From Neolewinella agarilytica (GTDB lineage Bacteria > Bacteroidota > Bacteroidia > Chitinophagales > Saprospiraceae): DNA of 64,000 nt. The translations under genes were made by a program, and so were the position numbers. How positions within the stretch are numbered: position 1 is the first letter of the stretch; the number at the start of each line of letters is the position of its first letter. Shown here piece after piece: positions 26,678 to 34,953 of this stretch. The notes beneath the pieces are model-generated. The model did no database searches. It worked only from the letters and a program-made list of their open reading frames with translations, and was not told the origin of the DNA. The DNA is taken from positions 62,001 through 126,000 of the forward strand of contig NZ_FOFB01000016.1 of NCBI RefSeq assembly GCF_900110645.1. The letters run 5' to 3'.

Positions 26678-28404
26678 CAGATATTCATTTTCTTACGTTC
26701 AGAAATAATGTGCTCACTGGCTCGCATGGCCAGTGCCATAATGGTCCAGGTCGGGTTTTTGTCCGCCTGGCTCGTAAAGACGGAGGCATCCGTCAGGTAA
26801 ACATTGGGCACTTCGTGCAGTGCACTGTAGCGGTTCGTCACCCCCTGCTTCGGGTCATCATGCATGCGGGCAGTTCCTACTTCATGGATGATGGCCCCTG
26901 GCCGCAACAGCCCGTGGTCGTTCTCGTAGGCAGGAATCTCCGGATCAAATAATTCTCCTCCCATACTGGTCAGAATTTCCCGGATAGTTTCGTGCATGTG
27001 CTTGGCCTGCAAACGCTCGTGGTCCGACCATTTATAGTGGAAACGCAGCGTAGGAATACCCCATTCGTCTACCTTGCCGGGGTCGATCTCGCAGTAATTA
27101 TCGTAGAGTGCAACGGCTTCTCCGCGGCCGGACATCCCCACCACTGCGCCGTAAACTTTCTTCACTTCTTTAATTAATGGGTTGCCATAGCCCCCCACTT
27201 TATACCCTATTTTCTTTTGTATCGCCAGGTGAGACCCCCCGAACCCGTAGCTTGGCATGCCCATACCTCCCCATACTTCCAGGTGATACCCCCGGGGGAA
27301 ATCAAGCTTCTTATTGTCTCCCCACCAGGGCGCGTAGACGTGCATACCGCCTACCCCATCCTCGTTGTAGTGCTCCCGGTCCATCAGGGCGGGGATGAAG
27401 GCCGAAGTGCCCGTCCCCGTACTGTCATGCAGGTAACGCCCCAGTGTACCACTACCGTTACCCAAACCGTTAGTTTGCCCGGGAGCTTCGGAGTTCATCA
27501 ATATTCTGGACGTTTCGCAGGCGGAGGCCGCCAGGACAATCACTTTGCCCTTCACCTGGTACTCCCGGCGGTCATCTTTGCTCACATAACTCACCGCCGT
27601 AGCCTTCCCCGTGTCATCCGTAATCACCTCGCGGGCCATACAGTTGGTAAACAGGTCGATCTGCCCAAAACCACTCCCACGCATGGCCGGAAAGATCAGG
27701 CAGCTTCCCGCACTAAAGTCCGCATAAACCGAACAGGAGCGGCTACACTGCCCACAATAAAAGCAGACTCCACGATCTTTATTGATCCGTTTGGTTACCA
27801 TGGACAGGCGCCCGGGGATAAAGGGTACTCCTGCTTTATTAGCGCCCTTAACGGCCATTAACTCATGGAGCCGGGGCTTGGGTGGCGGTAGGAAAAAGCC
27901 ATCCGGATCGTTCGGTAAGCCTTCATTTGTACCAAAAACACCAATCATTTTGTCCACCTGATCGTAGTAAGGCTTGATATCTTCATATCGAATCGGCCAG
28001 TTTTCACCCAGTCCATCAATGTCTTTTCGGTGAAAGTCATCCGGTCCGAAGCGCAGACTAATGCGCCCCCAGTGGTTCGTGCGCCCCCCCAGCATCCGGC
28101 TACGGAACCAGCCAAATTCAGTATTTCCAACGGTCGAGTAAGGTTCGCCGGGAATCTCCCAACCGCCAAAGGCTGCGTTATAATCTCCGAAAGGACGAGT
28201 GGTACCGGCTCCCCGACGTGGGCTCTCCCAGGGCCATCGCATTTGGGTCCGATGCTCCTTATCCGCCGGATCGAAAAAAGGACCAGCCTCAATAATGGCA
28301 ATGTTTAGTCCGGCTTTCGCTAAAATATTAGCGGTCATGCCACCACCGGCTCCGGAACCGACAATTACGGCGTCGTATTCCTTACTACTTTTTTTTATTT
28401 GCAC
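26677..28404 (-). CDS. GMC family oxidoreductase (dehydrogenase large subunit) with CxxCxxCxxxC motif
   Basis: 575 residues. The FAD-binding start YDAVIVGSGAGGGMTANILA and GGRTNHWGRISLR identify the GMC family; the C-terminal NPTWTIMALAMRASEHI completes the flavin site. Cys 214, 217, 220 and 224 (CFYCGQCSRSC) form a ferredoxin-like CxxCxxCxxxC set, as in iron-sulfur-containing sugar dehydrogenases of this type. It has no signal peptide of its own; export would ride on the partner subunit. Substrate is probably a sugar or polyol; no cytochrome subunit is encoded nearby. It is first in a two-gene operon with the subunit-3-like gene. Confidence 0.93.
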   Translation of the reverse strand: MQIKKSSKEYDAVIVGSGAGGGMTANILAKAGLNIAIIEAGPFFDPADKEHRTQMRWPWESPRRGAGTTRPFGDYNAAFGGWEIPGEPYSTVGNTEFGWFRSRMLGGRTNHWGRISLRFGPDDFHRKDIDGLGENWPIRYEDIKPYYDQVDKMIGVFGTNEGLPNDPDGFFLPPPKPRLHELMAVKGANKAGVPFIPGRLSMVTKRINKDRGVCFYCGQCSRSCSVYADFSAGSCLIFPAMRGSGFGQIDLFTNCMAREVITDDTGKATAVSYVSKDDRREYQVKGKVIVLAASACETSRILMNSEAPGQTNGLGNGSGTLGRYLHDSTGTGTSAFIPALMDREHYNEDGVGGMHVYAPWWGDNKKLDFPRGYHLEVWGGMGMPSYGFGGSHLAIQKKIGYKVGGYGNPLIKEVKKVYGAVVGMSGRGEAVALYDNYCEIDPGKVDEWGIPTLRFHYKWSDHERLQAKHMHETIREILTSMGGELFDPEIPAYENDHGLLRPGAIIHEVGTARMHDDPKQGVTNRYSALHEVPNVYLTDASVFTSQADKNPTWTIMALAMRASEHIISERKKMNI

Positions 28405-28496
28405 GATTCGAGTTTTGTTGTCGTAATATAAGACAAGCTGACCGTCAATCCTGAAACATTAGAATTTGTCCGGATTAGGCCTTCCTTTCAAAAGAG

Positions 28497-28516
28497 GGCG
28501 CCGGAGCGCAGGTGCA
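28497..28516 (-). repeat. Dispersed GC-rich intergenic word, single copy
   Basis: GGCGCCGGAGCGCAGGTGCA; its reverse complement, TGCACCTGCGCTCCGGCGCC, differs by one base from the copy at 52997-53016. Both are preceded by TTCAT in that orientation. Confidence 0.7.
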
Positions 28517-28581
28517 ATGAAGGTTAACCTTAGCCATGTTTAGGGCGTTTAGGAAGTATTGTACCTAAAAGGCCAGAGGCC

Positions 28582-28692
28582 GTCTAAAAGAAAAAAGAGC
28601 GCAGCGACTTTTTTCGTCTAAAAGCGCGCAGCGCGTCTAAAGGGAAAACAAGCGCAGCGCGTTTTCCCTCTCTCTAAAAGCGCAAAGCGCCC
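28582..28692. repeat. Nested short repeats (GTCTAAA and GCGCAGCGC words)
   Basis: Four (G)TCTAAA words (28582, 28616, 28635, 28673) alternate with GCGCAGCG-type words. Two hairpins are visible: AAAAAAG / CTTTTTT (28591-28614) and AGGGAAAAC / GTTTTCCCT (28641-28669). It ends 9 bases before the TonB-domain gene, so its transcript leader may be highly structured. Confidence 0.55.
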
Positions 28693-28700
28693 CAAAACAA

Positions 28701-29195
28701 ATGGCAAAGAACCGTCCCACTCACATCGCCAAGCCCGTCTATCCAGGTGGCCTGACTGCTATGAAAAAATTTGTAGCGGAACACCTGAAGTACCCAGCAG
28801 AAGCAGTAGATGCCAGGGTTGAAGGCACCGTATTAGTCCGCTATTCGCTTGATTATCGGGGCAAAGTAGTCGATGCCAGAGTTAAAAAAGGAATCGGCTT
28901 CGGCTGCGACGAAGAAGCCCTGCGCGTAGTAAGCCTGATGCGATGGAATGTCCCTCAGGACCGTAAGAAGAAGGTCCGGATTCACCAAGACATCAATATC
29001 CACTTCAAGCTTCCAAAAGTGAAGAAGCTTACCGTTAAACAACCAACGGCCAAAGCAACAGCCGCCAGGCCCGCTTCCTCCATACAGATCACCTACACGA
29101 GTACCGGAAAGATCAAAGGCACCGTTACTCAAAAGGATAACTCAAAGGATAAAACCGATGAAGGTGGCAGTTACTCCTACACCATTAATTGGTAA
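28701..29195 (+). CDS. Free-standing TonB C-terminal domain protein
   Basis: 164 residues. PVYPGGLTAMKKFVAEHLKYPAEA, VEGTVLVRYSLDYRGKVVDARV and GFGCDEEALRVVSLMRW are the TonB C-terminal domain of Bacteroidota energy transducers, which normally contacts TonB-dependent receptors in the periplasm. Here the domain starts the protein: there is no signal peptide and no membrane anchor. The tail after about residue 110 is basic, Thr-rich and disordered. Either it is cytoplasmic and has another role, or the start is wrong; the upstream sequence is non-coding repeats, which argues against a longer gene. Confidence 0.8.
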   Translation: MAKNRPTHIAKPVYPGGLTAMKKFVAEHLKYPAEAVDARVEGTVLVRYSLDYRGKVVDARVKKGIGFGCDEEALRVVSLMRWNVPQDRKKKVRIHQDINIHFKLPKVKKLTVKQPTAKATAARPASSIQITYTSTGKIKGTVTQKDNSKDKTDEGGSYSYTINW

Positions 29196-29236
29196 AGCCA
29201 GGTTACCCCCTGAAACGCGAAGCGTTTCCCTTAGCC

Positions 29237-29412
29237 CCTCTCCGTTTGGCCGGAGGCCATACTTACCGGAGAGGAGTGAGCTGCGCTGCTGCCAACGGCG
29301 GTGGGGAGAGGTTTCCTCAAGCCTCTCCGTTTGGCCGGAGGCCATACTTACCGGAGAGGAGTGAGCTACGCTGCTGCCAACGGCGGTGGGGAGAGGTTTC
29401 CTCAAGCCTCTA
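29237..29412. repeat. 85-bp tandem repeat abutting the GH3 gene stop
   Basis: Two nearly identical 85-bp units start CCTCTCCGTTTGGCCGGAGG at 29237 and 29322, and a third begins at 29407 (CCTCTAC) where it runs into the GH3 stop codon (TAG, minus strand). Each unit holds its own inverted words (CCTCTCCG...CGGAGAGG). The shared edge GGGGAGAGGTTT also appears at 49322-49333, next to another minus-strand stop codon. Confidence 0.8.
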
Positions 29413-30927
29413 CAAGTGCTCCAGCAGTGACCGCATCATTTTCTCCTTCATTACTTTAGGGACTTTAATCTGCCCGCCTTTTTTCTTACCCGTTTCCAGC
29501 CAGTTGTAAATAGCTTCGGTCTTAACTGACCGTACCGCTATTCCTTTCAGGGCTTTTTCCCGCGCCACCCGGTAGTTTTTATTTCTCTCTTTTAAGGAAG
29601 CATCCAGAAGGTCTTTAGCTCGCTCAGCATCCAGTGTTCCGGAAGGTGAACCAAGTACCCACTGATGGATATACTCTCCACTCTCATCCTTAACGGCTGC
29701 AACAGCGAACTCGTTAATCTCTTCTCCCAGCTCTTTAGCGACCTCGCCTACGGCAGCGTTCAGCTTCTCTTCGCTCAACTGGCTACCTACCACATTAAGG
29801 AAATACTTCGTTCGCCCGCTTATCACCATCTCATACTTCTCCAGATCTTTAAACTTGATGGTGTCCCCGATCATGTATCTCCAGGCTCCTGCCGGCGTAC
29901 TCACCAGTAAGGCATATTCCTGATTCTCCTCCACTTCACTCAGGTCATGTACGACCGGTTTTTTGAGCAGCATCCCGCTTTCGTCAAAGCCCCGCTTATC
30001 AAAGGGGATGAACTCATAGAATATGCCATGCTCAACGGCCAGTTGCATATTCATGGTGTCGGGTCGGGCGGTAAAGGCAAAGAAGCCTTCCGACGCCAGA
30101 TAAGTATCCATGACGGTAAGAGGATCCCTGACAAGTGCCTCGAAACTCTTTCGGTGGGGCTCAAAGGCAACGCCACCCGTTGCGTAAAGCTTAAGGTTAG
30201 GCCACATATCATGAATAGTGTCCAACCCGTGCGTATCAATGATTTTGATCAGCATCATCCTAACCCAGGAAGGAATGCCGGCAATGGCGACAACGTCCCA
30301 ATCCGGAGCTGCCTCAGCAATAGCCGCTACCCGCTCCTCCCAGTTATCAATACTGGCAATTTCTTTACCCGGCTTATAGAAACCATCAAACCATCCGGGA
30401 ATATTACTACTGTTTATCCCGCTGATTTCCCCTTCCAGATGGTGCTTATACTTTTTAAGATCAGCGGAAGACCCCAGCATTAGTATATCTTTTTCGTACA
30501 GATCAGCGGGCAGGTCAAAACTGGCCAGCGCCGCGATCTGCGACTGACTCACGCTACGAAACACCTGTAGCATCTCATCCGTGACGGGAATTCGCTTACT
30601 CTTTTTACCGGTCGTACCGGAGCTTAGAGCAAAGTAACCCGGTTGCCCGGGCCAGGTTATGTTGGGAAAGTCCTGCTGCTGCTTCCACCAGCGTCGGTGG
30701 AGCGTTTGATAATCAAAAATCGGAACACGACGCTGATAGCTGGAAATGAGATCCTCTTCCTCCAAAAGAGAGCTAAACCCGTAATACTGCCCAAAAGCAG
30801 TTCCTTCGGCGGTAGAAATGAGGTGGCGCAATTGCTCCTCCTGCGTTTTCCGAGGCTGATCCGGCAAAGAGGTAAACTGAGCGTTAAGGTCAAGTGCAGT
30901 CTTAATGAGACTCCCCAGAAATGGCAT
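29410..30927 (-). CDS. GH3 family acyl-adenylating protein
   Basis: 505 residues. MPFLGSLIKTALDLNAQF and TWPGQPGYFALSSGTTGKKSKRIPVT carry the adenylate-forming SSGTTGKKSKxIP motif; MDTYLASEGFFAF and YALLVSTPAGAWRYMIGDTIKF follow the GH3 order. Plant GH3 proteins couple jasmonate or auxin to amino acids. Bacterial homologues are widespread in Bacteroidota and have no settled substrate, so I give the fold and ATP-dependent chemistry only. It is probably monocistronic, and its stop codon is contained in the 85-bp repeat array. Confidence 0.93.
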   Translation of the reverse strand: MPFLGSLIKTALDLNAQFTSLPDQPRKTQEEQLRHLISTAEGTAFGQYYGFSSLLEEEDLISSYQRRVPIFDYQTLHRRWWKQQQDFPNITWPGQPGYFALSSGTTGKKSKRIPVTDEMLQVFRSVSQSQIAALASFDLPADLYEKDILMLGSSADLKKYKHHLEGEISGINSSNIPGWFDGFYKPGKEIASIDNWEERVAAIAEAAPDWDVVAIAGIPSWVRMMLIKIIDTHGLDTIHDMWPNLKLYATGGVAFEPHRKSFEALVRDPLTVMDTYLASEGFFAFTARPDTMNMQLAVEHGIFYEFIPFDKRGFDESGMLLKKPVVHDLSEVEENQEYALLVSTPAGAWRYMIGDTIKFKDLEKYEMVISGRTKYFLNVVGSQLSEEKLNAAVGEVAKELGEEINEFAVAAVKDESGEYIHQWVLGSPSGTLDAERAKDLLDASLKERNKNYRVAREKALKGIAVRSVKTEAIYNWLETGKKKGGQIKVPKVMKEKMMRSLLEHL

Positions 30928-31108
30928 ACTTTATTGTTTAATATGCCTAACGGGACCGAGCATGTGCCTGTTCGTTTTAGCAGTCTATCTCAGTGCTGCC
31001 TCGTCTCTGGCAGATCAAAAACCAAAAACAAGACCGAGAACAAAGAGATAAAATCGAATTCTCAATCTGAACTTTTACAATTCATGTTCCAAGACCATTC
31101 TAATCTTG

Positions 31109-31873
31109 CTAACAAATACAATCGCAAAAATCTTCAAACCCCCGATCATTACAATCACAAAAGACTTTTTTCCATTGAAGTCTGTAATACTCCATTAGGG
31201 CAGGACAAGGAGTCCCTGTCCACGTAGTTAAGTAGACGTCATTGTACAAACCTCTATTAACAATTCGTACTTCAGATACCGGAACGCCACATTCATTTGC
31301 CCAATAGTATCTTGGTCTTCTGCTATAATCCGCAATTAGATCTTCATTTATTTCGCAATCTGTTCTATTATCAACACAGACACCATCGAGGCAGTCGAAG
31401 CCATCTGGACAGATATTTCCACAAGCATCAACCTCGTCCACTTCAGGAAAGCACTCTGAATAAGGACAAGTTTGAATGCAGCATTGAGAACAGCTCTCGT
31501 AAAGCGCGCAAAAATCAATTGAATTAGCTAATTGAGTACTACAACTCGTCTCCAAAAGAACAAGATACAAGCCAAAATTTTCGCAACTAGTAGACACGTA
31601 ACCACAACTAGTACAATTATTCCTACCGACACCCTGGTTGTTTTGCGGAAGTGGATCAAATATCCCCTGATAAACGGAAGGGAAATTTTCAGTAGTAAGG
31701 TTTTCAATCCCTACAAATTCTTCCAAGAAAAACAAACGGTTTTTAACTTCCTGCTCTACCTGACCTAGTTCTAACGCTTCAATTTCAGACTCCGCAGTAG
31801 TTATACTTTCTTGGGGAGTGCAAGAAATAAGGAACAAAACAGGCACAAGCAGCCACATAGATTTTATGAACAT
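31109..31873 (-). CDS. Cysteine-rich secreted lipoprotein, unknown function
   Basis: 254 residues. The lipobox LFLISC gives a lipidated Cys 18. The mature part has 22 further cysteines in the C-terminal two thirds, including CSQCC, CGNICPDGFDCLDGVCVD (an EGF-like spacing) and a tail FCDCNDRGFEDFCDCIC. An even number fits disulfide pairing in the periplasm or outside the cell. An acidic helix-like segment (ESEIEALELGQVEQEVKNR) precedes the Cys region. I recognise no family. The gene is AT-richer than its neighbours, stands alone and is bounded upstream by a strong terminator. Confidence 0.8.
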   Translation of the reverse strand: MFIKSMWLLVPVLFLISCTPQESITTAESEIEALELGQVEQEVKNRLFFLEEFVGIENLTTENFPSVYQGIFDPLPQNNQGVGRNNCTSCGYVSTSCENFGLYLVLLETSCSTQLANSIDFCALYESCSQCCIQTCPYSECFPEVDEVDACGNICPDGFDCLDGVCVDNRTDCEINEDLIADYSRRPRYYWANECGVPVSEVRIVNRGLYNDVYLTTWTGTPCPALMEYYRLQWKKVFCDCNDRGFEDFCDCIC

Positions 31874-31941
31874 GTTATTAAAATTTAGGTGTAAAATTTA
31901 AAGTCATAACTAATAATAACTTTGATATTGTAAAGATAGGA

Positions 31942-31980
31942 AAAGTGGTGCTGAAATACTAACTATTTCAGCACCACTTT
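31942..31980 (-). terminator. Strong intrinsic terminator of the Sus operon
   Basis: A perfect 17-bp stem (AAAGTGGTGCTGAAATA / TATTTCAGCACCACTTT) with a 5-base loop. Read on the minus strand it runs into TTTTCCTATC. It lies 42 bases after the last gene of the SusC-SusD operon and also insulates the cysteine-rich lipoprotein gene. Confidence 0.88.
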
Positions 31981-32021
31981 AATAATAAGCAGTAAGGAAT
32001 TATACTGTAAAGGAAGGAAAA

Positions 32022-33014
32022 TTACTGCTTAACAAAGACTACACTATACTCCTGAGCAGCAATATTACCACAACCTCCATTGTTCTCATCGCTACCCCAA
32101 TCACGGAATTCAATGGTAAAGGTAGAATCATCATTCAGGTCGAAGGACGCTGTATTGATTTGAATTGGACGCCAACCGGCACCAGAACACCGTACACCAG
32201 AGTCAGAGGATACAGCAGTAACCACATCACAGGAGAAGGTCAGATCAATAGTGATGTCACTCGTCAGATCAGAAGGAACTAGGTACTGTGTACCGAACGA
32301 ACGAACCGTAGTTGAACCCGCTTTGAGTTCCAGGGTAACGTTCTGATCCATTGGTGCTGGTAACCAGCCCTGAATTGTACGGCCAAAGATGACAAAAGGA
32401 TCATAGATGTAACCATAGCTAACGTTGTAGCTACCAACGAAAACATCGTCAGCGAGTGGGCAGGTAGCAGTTACATTAAAGTTCCACAGACCACCAAAAG
32501 CGTTCGTAACGGCAGGAGTAGAGTTTACGGAGTTAAAAGTAGTTCCGGTAGTTGTAACAATTTCTGTACGAAACTGAAAACGGTCACCAGAAAGTACGTT
32601 ATCTGCATCTACACCTGCTGCAGTAGCAGCATCCAGAAATGGGATAACTACGTTCGTCCCTAAGTTACCCTTGTCGCCAATGGTCTCAAAGTCCGAAGGA
32701 ACGTAGCTTCTGAAAAGAGCCTCTGCAGTAGAGCTCTCGTCTCCATTACTAGGGTTATTGTCTTCAAAGGTAACGTAAACGTTGTATTGAGCAATATTCG
32801 CTCCTGCTTGACCATCGACGAAATAAACGTCCATCTCATAAGCAGACCCTGCAAGGTCTGCCAGGTCAAATTCACCTGTTTTAAGTTCGTTGAGGAAGGG
32901 GAAAGCCCCAACCTCCAGTTCGTTGAAGATGATAACCGGAGCTAGCTCGTCGTCCTTACAGCCGGTCATCACGATAAGACAAGCGGCCAGCAGAAAGGAT
33001 AATTTCTTAAGCAT
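32022..33014 (-). CDS. SusE/SusF-position surface lipoprotein, unknown ligand
   Basis: 330 residues with lipobox IVMTGCKDD (Cys 19). It reads as two or three beta domains (about 30-170 and 185-330), rich in Thr, Asn and Asp, ending SVVFVKQ. I recognise no named domain beyond its place: third gene after SusC and SusD on the same strand, 128 bases downstream of SusD, where surface glycan- or peptide-binding lipoproteins usually stand. It shares the operon terminator. Confidence 0.78.
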   Translation of the reverse strand: MLKKLSFLLAACLIVMTGCKDDELAPVIIFNELEVGAFPFLNELKTGEFDLADLAGSAYEMDVYFVDGQAGANIAQYNVYVTFEDNNPSNGDESSTAEALFRSYVPSDFETIGDKGNLGTNVVIPFLDAATAAGVDADNVLSGDRFQFRTEIVTTTGTTFNSVNSTPAVTNAFGGLWNFNVTATCPLADDVFVGSYNVSYGYIYDPFVIFGRTIQGWLPAPMDQNVTLELKAGSTTVRSFGTQYLVPSDLTSDITIDLTFSCDVVTAVSSDSGVRCSGAGWRPIQINTASFDLNDDSTFTIEFRDWGSDENNGGCGNIAAQEYSVVFVKQ

Positions 33015-33075
33015 ATTGTATATGATTTAGTTGCAGTTGGAAAACTACAACGAAGATTAAGTTAGAAGTTTGGAC

Positions 33076-33117
33076 CAGGGCCGGAAGGAAAATCGAAAAG
33101 ATTTTTTTCCGGCCCTG
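33076..33117 (-). other. Intra-operon hairpin between SusD and the third gene
   Basis: CAGGGCCGG (33076-33084) pairs with CCGGCCCTG (33109-33117), and inside it AAAATC pairs with GATTTT. No T-tract follows it on the minus strand. It may set different amounts of SusD and of the downstream lipoprotein by mRNA processing or partial termination. Confidence 0.5.
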
Positions 33118-33142
33118 CGTCCAAGGTTGACAAATTTCGACG

Positions 33143-34879
33143 TTAGTAGTTACAACTAGCGTCATTAGTATCCCAGAATACCGGAGTGGTAATGTTCTCC
33201 TTTTGGGTGATATTCTGGTTCAGGTTAACGTGTGTAGCGGGGTAAAGCGCTGAACGAATGAAAGGATTACCAGCAGCCGGGTCAATGGATGGCTGCAGGT
33301 TGGCAGGCAGACAGGTACGGCGGTACAGGTTGTAGCCTTCGATACCGTTACCCCAAAGAGCAATCAGGTATTCGCGGGCAACGATGGCCATACGGTCATC
33401 ATCACTACCAGCAGCATCATACTCCGCCAGTACGAAATCTACGTACTCCGTCCAGAGGCTGTCCGCAACGTAAGTGTCCGCAACTGTAATAATGGTTGGA
33501 GTAGTTGCCAGAATGCGGTTACCGTCAACCTTGTCTTCGAAGCTTTTCACACGTTCCTGAGACAGTACAATAGCATCTTCCAAAAGCTGGCGGGCATCGC
33601 CGTTAGCTCCCATGGTCAACACGGCTTCAGCCAGCTGGAAATGCGTCCAGGAAGCCTGCCAGATCGGGGCGATACCTGCACCCAAAGCACCGTCCGTACC
33701 GGCGTTCTGAATATCACCGTTGTCTAAGGTATTATCAAACTTACCACCAGCTGGGTAGAGGCCATATACAGTACGAATGGCGCCATCTGGTGGAATACCG
33801 GAGCCGTTCAGGTGATCACGGCCAAAGTAACTCTGGCTGTAGCTACCCAGGCAGTAAGGCATGTCAGGGCTGATCGCCTCGTAGTGAGGAGGAATGAACT
33901 CCGGATCAGGAACTGCCGTGAGAATGCAGTCAAAAGCGTTTGCACCGTCCTGATCAGTATAGATGGATTCAAGATCCGTCTCCTGGCGGAAGAAGTAATA
34001 GCGAGTCCGTGGGTCAGTAAAGCCCTTAGACTCCGCCAGCAGCCACATGTACCAGTTGGACATGTAAGCACCATCGTTATTCTCGTAAGAGTCGTTGTAG
34101 AATGGGTGACGGTTATTCGGGTTAACACGGTTAGTACCAAAAGTCCACTCAAAATTCTGCCCGTTTTCAACGATGAGGTCGCCACCGTCAACGAGGGCGT
34201 TCACCTCAGCACCGGTTCCTCCGGCTAACTTGGTAGCAATTACACTGCGAAGCTTCAGGGTAGAAGCCACACTACTCCAGTCACCAGCATCACCGCCGTA
34301 GAAGTTATCAAAAGCCGCACTGGCAAAACCTTCGCCACTAGCGAGAGCAGCAATGGCCTCGTCAAGCAGAGTGTTAGCCGCAGCGTACACTTCTTCACCA
34401 GTATCAGCCGTTGGCGTGGTGTTTGGCGTATCAGCGCCACCCATACCTGCCTGGCTCAGTGGGATGTCATCAAAAAGATCCACCATCATCATAAGAGAGT
34501 AGGCCTTCATGATCTTACAGGAAGCAACTTCTGCGTCAAGGCCAAGTGGCTCAGCAATAGCAATGTAAGCATCAATGTCTGGGAAAAGACCAGCGTAAGC
34601 AGCACTCCAAAGACCACTGAATTCCGTTGGCGCATGAGAAGCAACGTAGGTAAAGCCACCGGTTTCGGCCTCCATACGGGAGAGTCCGGTGGTGAAGTTG
34701 TAAACAGCTCCGCTGTAAGCAACATTTCTGAAGCCTAACTGCACACTGTTATAGAGAGAAACGGCATCCGCCTGAGAGGGGTCTACACCGTTAGGATTGA
34801 TCAACAACTCGTCCAGATCGGCACAGGCAGCCATGGAAAGGACGATCATTGCCAGAGCAATTTTCTTAAATAGTTTCAT
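33143..34879 (-). CDS. SusD/RagB-family nutrient-binding lipoprotein
   Basis: 578 residues. Lipobox LSMAACADLDELLINPNG, then the SusD helical framework (SLYNSVQLGFRNVAYSGAVYN, and EVASCKIMKAYSLMMMVDLFDDIPLSQ, the conserved W/D-x-FGDIPYS-type stretch). EEVYAAANTLLDEAIAAL is a TPR-like helix pair. The C-terminal half (DDRMAIVAREYLIALWGNGIEGYNLYRRT) matches SusD-like family 2. SusD forms the lid on the SusC barrel and captures substrate outside the cell. The substrate here is not a recognisable polysaccharide: no glycoside hydrolase adjoins the operon, so a peptide or small molecule is equally possible. Confidence 0.95.
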   Translation of the reverse strand: MKLFKKIALAMIVLSMAACADLDELLINPNGVDPSQADAVSLYNSVQLGFRNVAYSGAVYNFTTGLSRMEAETGGFTYVASHAPTEFSGLWSAAYAGLFPDIDAYIAIAEPLGLDAEVASCKIMKAYSLMMMVDLFDDIPLSQAGMGGADTPNTTPTADTGEEVYAAANTLLDEAIAALASGEGFASAAFDNFYGGDAGDWSSVASTLKLRSVIATKLAGGTGAEVNALVDGGDLIVENGQNFEWTFGTNRVNPNNRHPFYNDSYENNDGAYMSNWYMWLLAESKGFTDPRTRYYFFRQETDLESIYTDQDGANAFDCILTAVPDPEFIPPHYEAISPDMPYCLGSYSQSYFGRDHLNGSGIPPDGAIRTVYGLYPAGGKFDNTLDNGDIQNAGTDGALGAGIAPIWQASWTHFQLAEAVLTMGANGDARQLLEDAIVLSQERVKSFEDKVDGNRILATTPTIITVADTYVADSLWTEYVDFVLAEYDAAGSDDDRMAIVAREYLIALWGNGIEGYNLYRRTCLPANLQPSIDPAAGNPFIRSALYPATHVNLNQNITQKENITTPVFWDTNDASCNY

Positions 34880-34953
34880 ATTTATTACTTGTCTAGGCTA
34901 CCCGCCAGCATAGTTTACCGGCGGGTAGCATAGTCTTCTGAAAAGAGGTGAGC

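Noticed and set aside
30928..31108. Possible small gene between GH3 and the cysteine-rich lipoprotein
   Set aside because: The frames here are short or run into the neighbours, and no promoter or family feature is seen.
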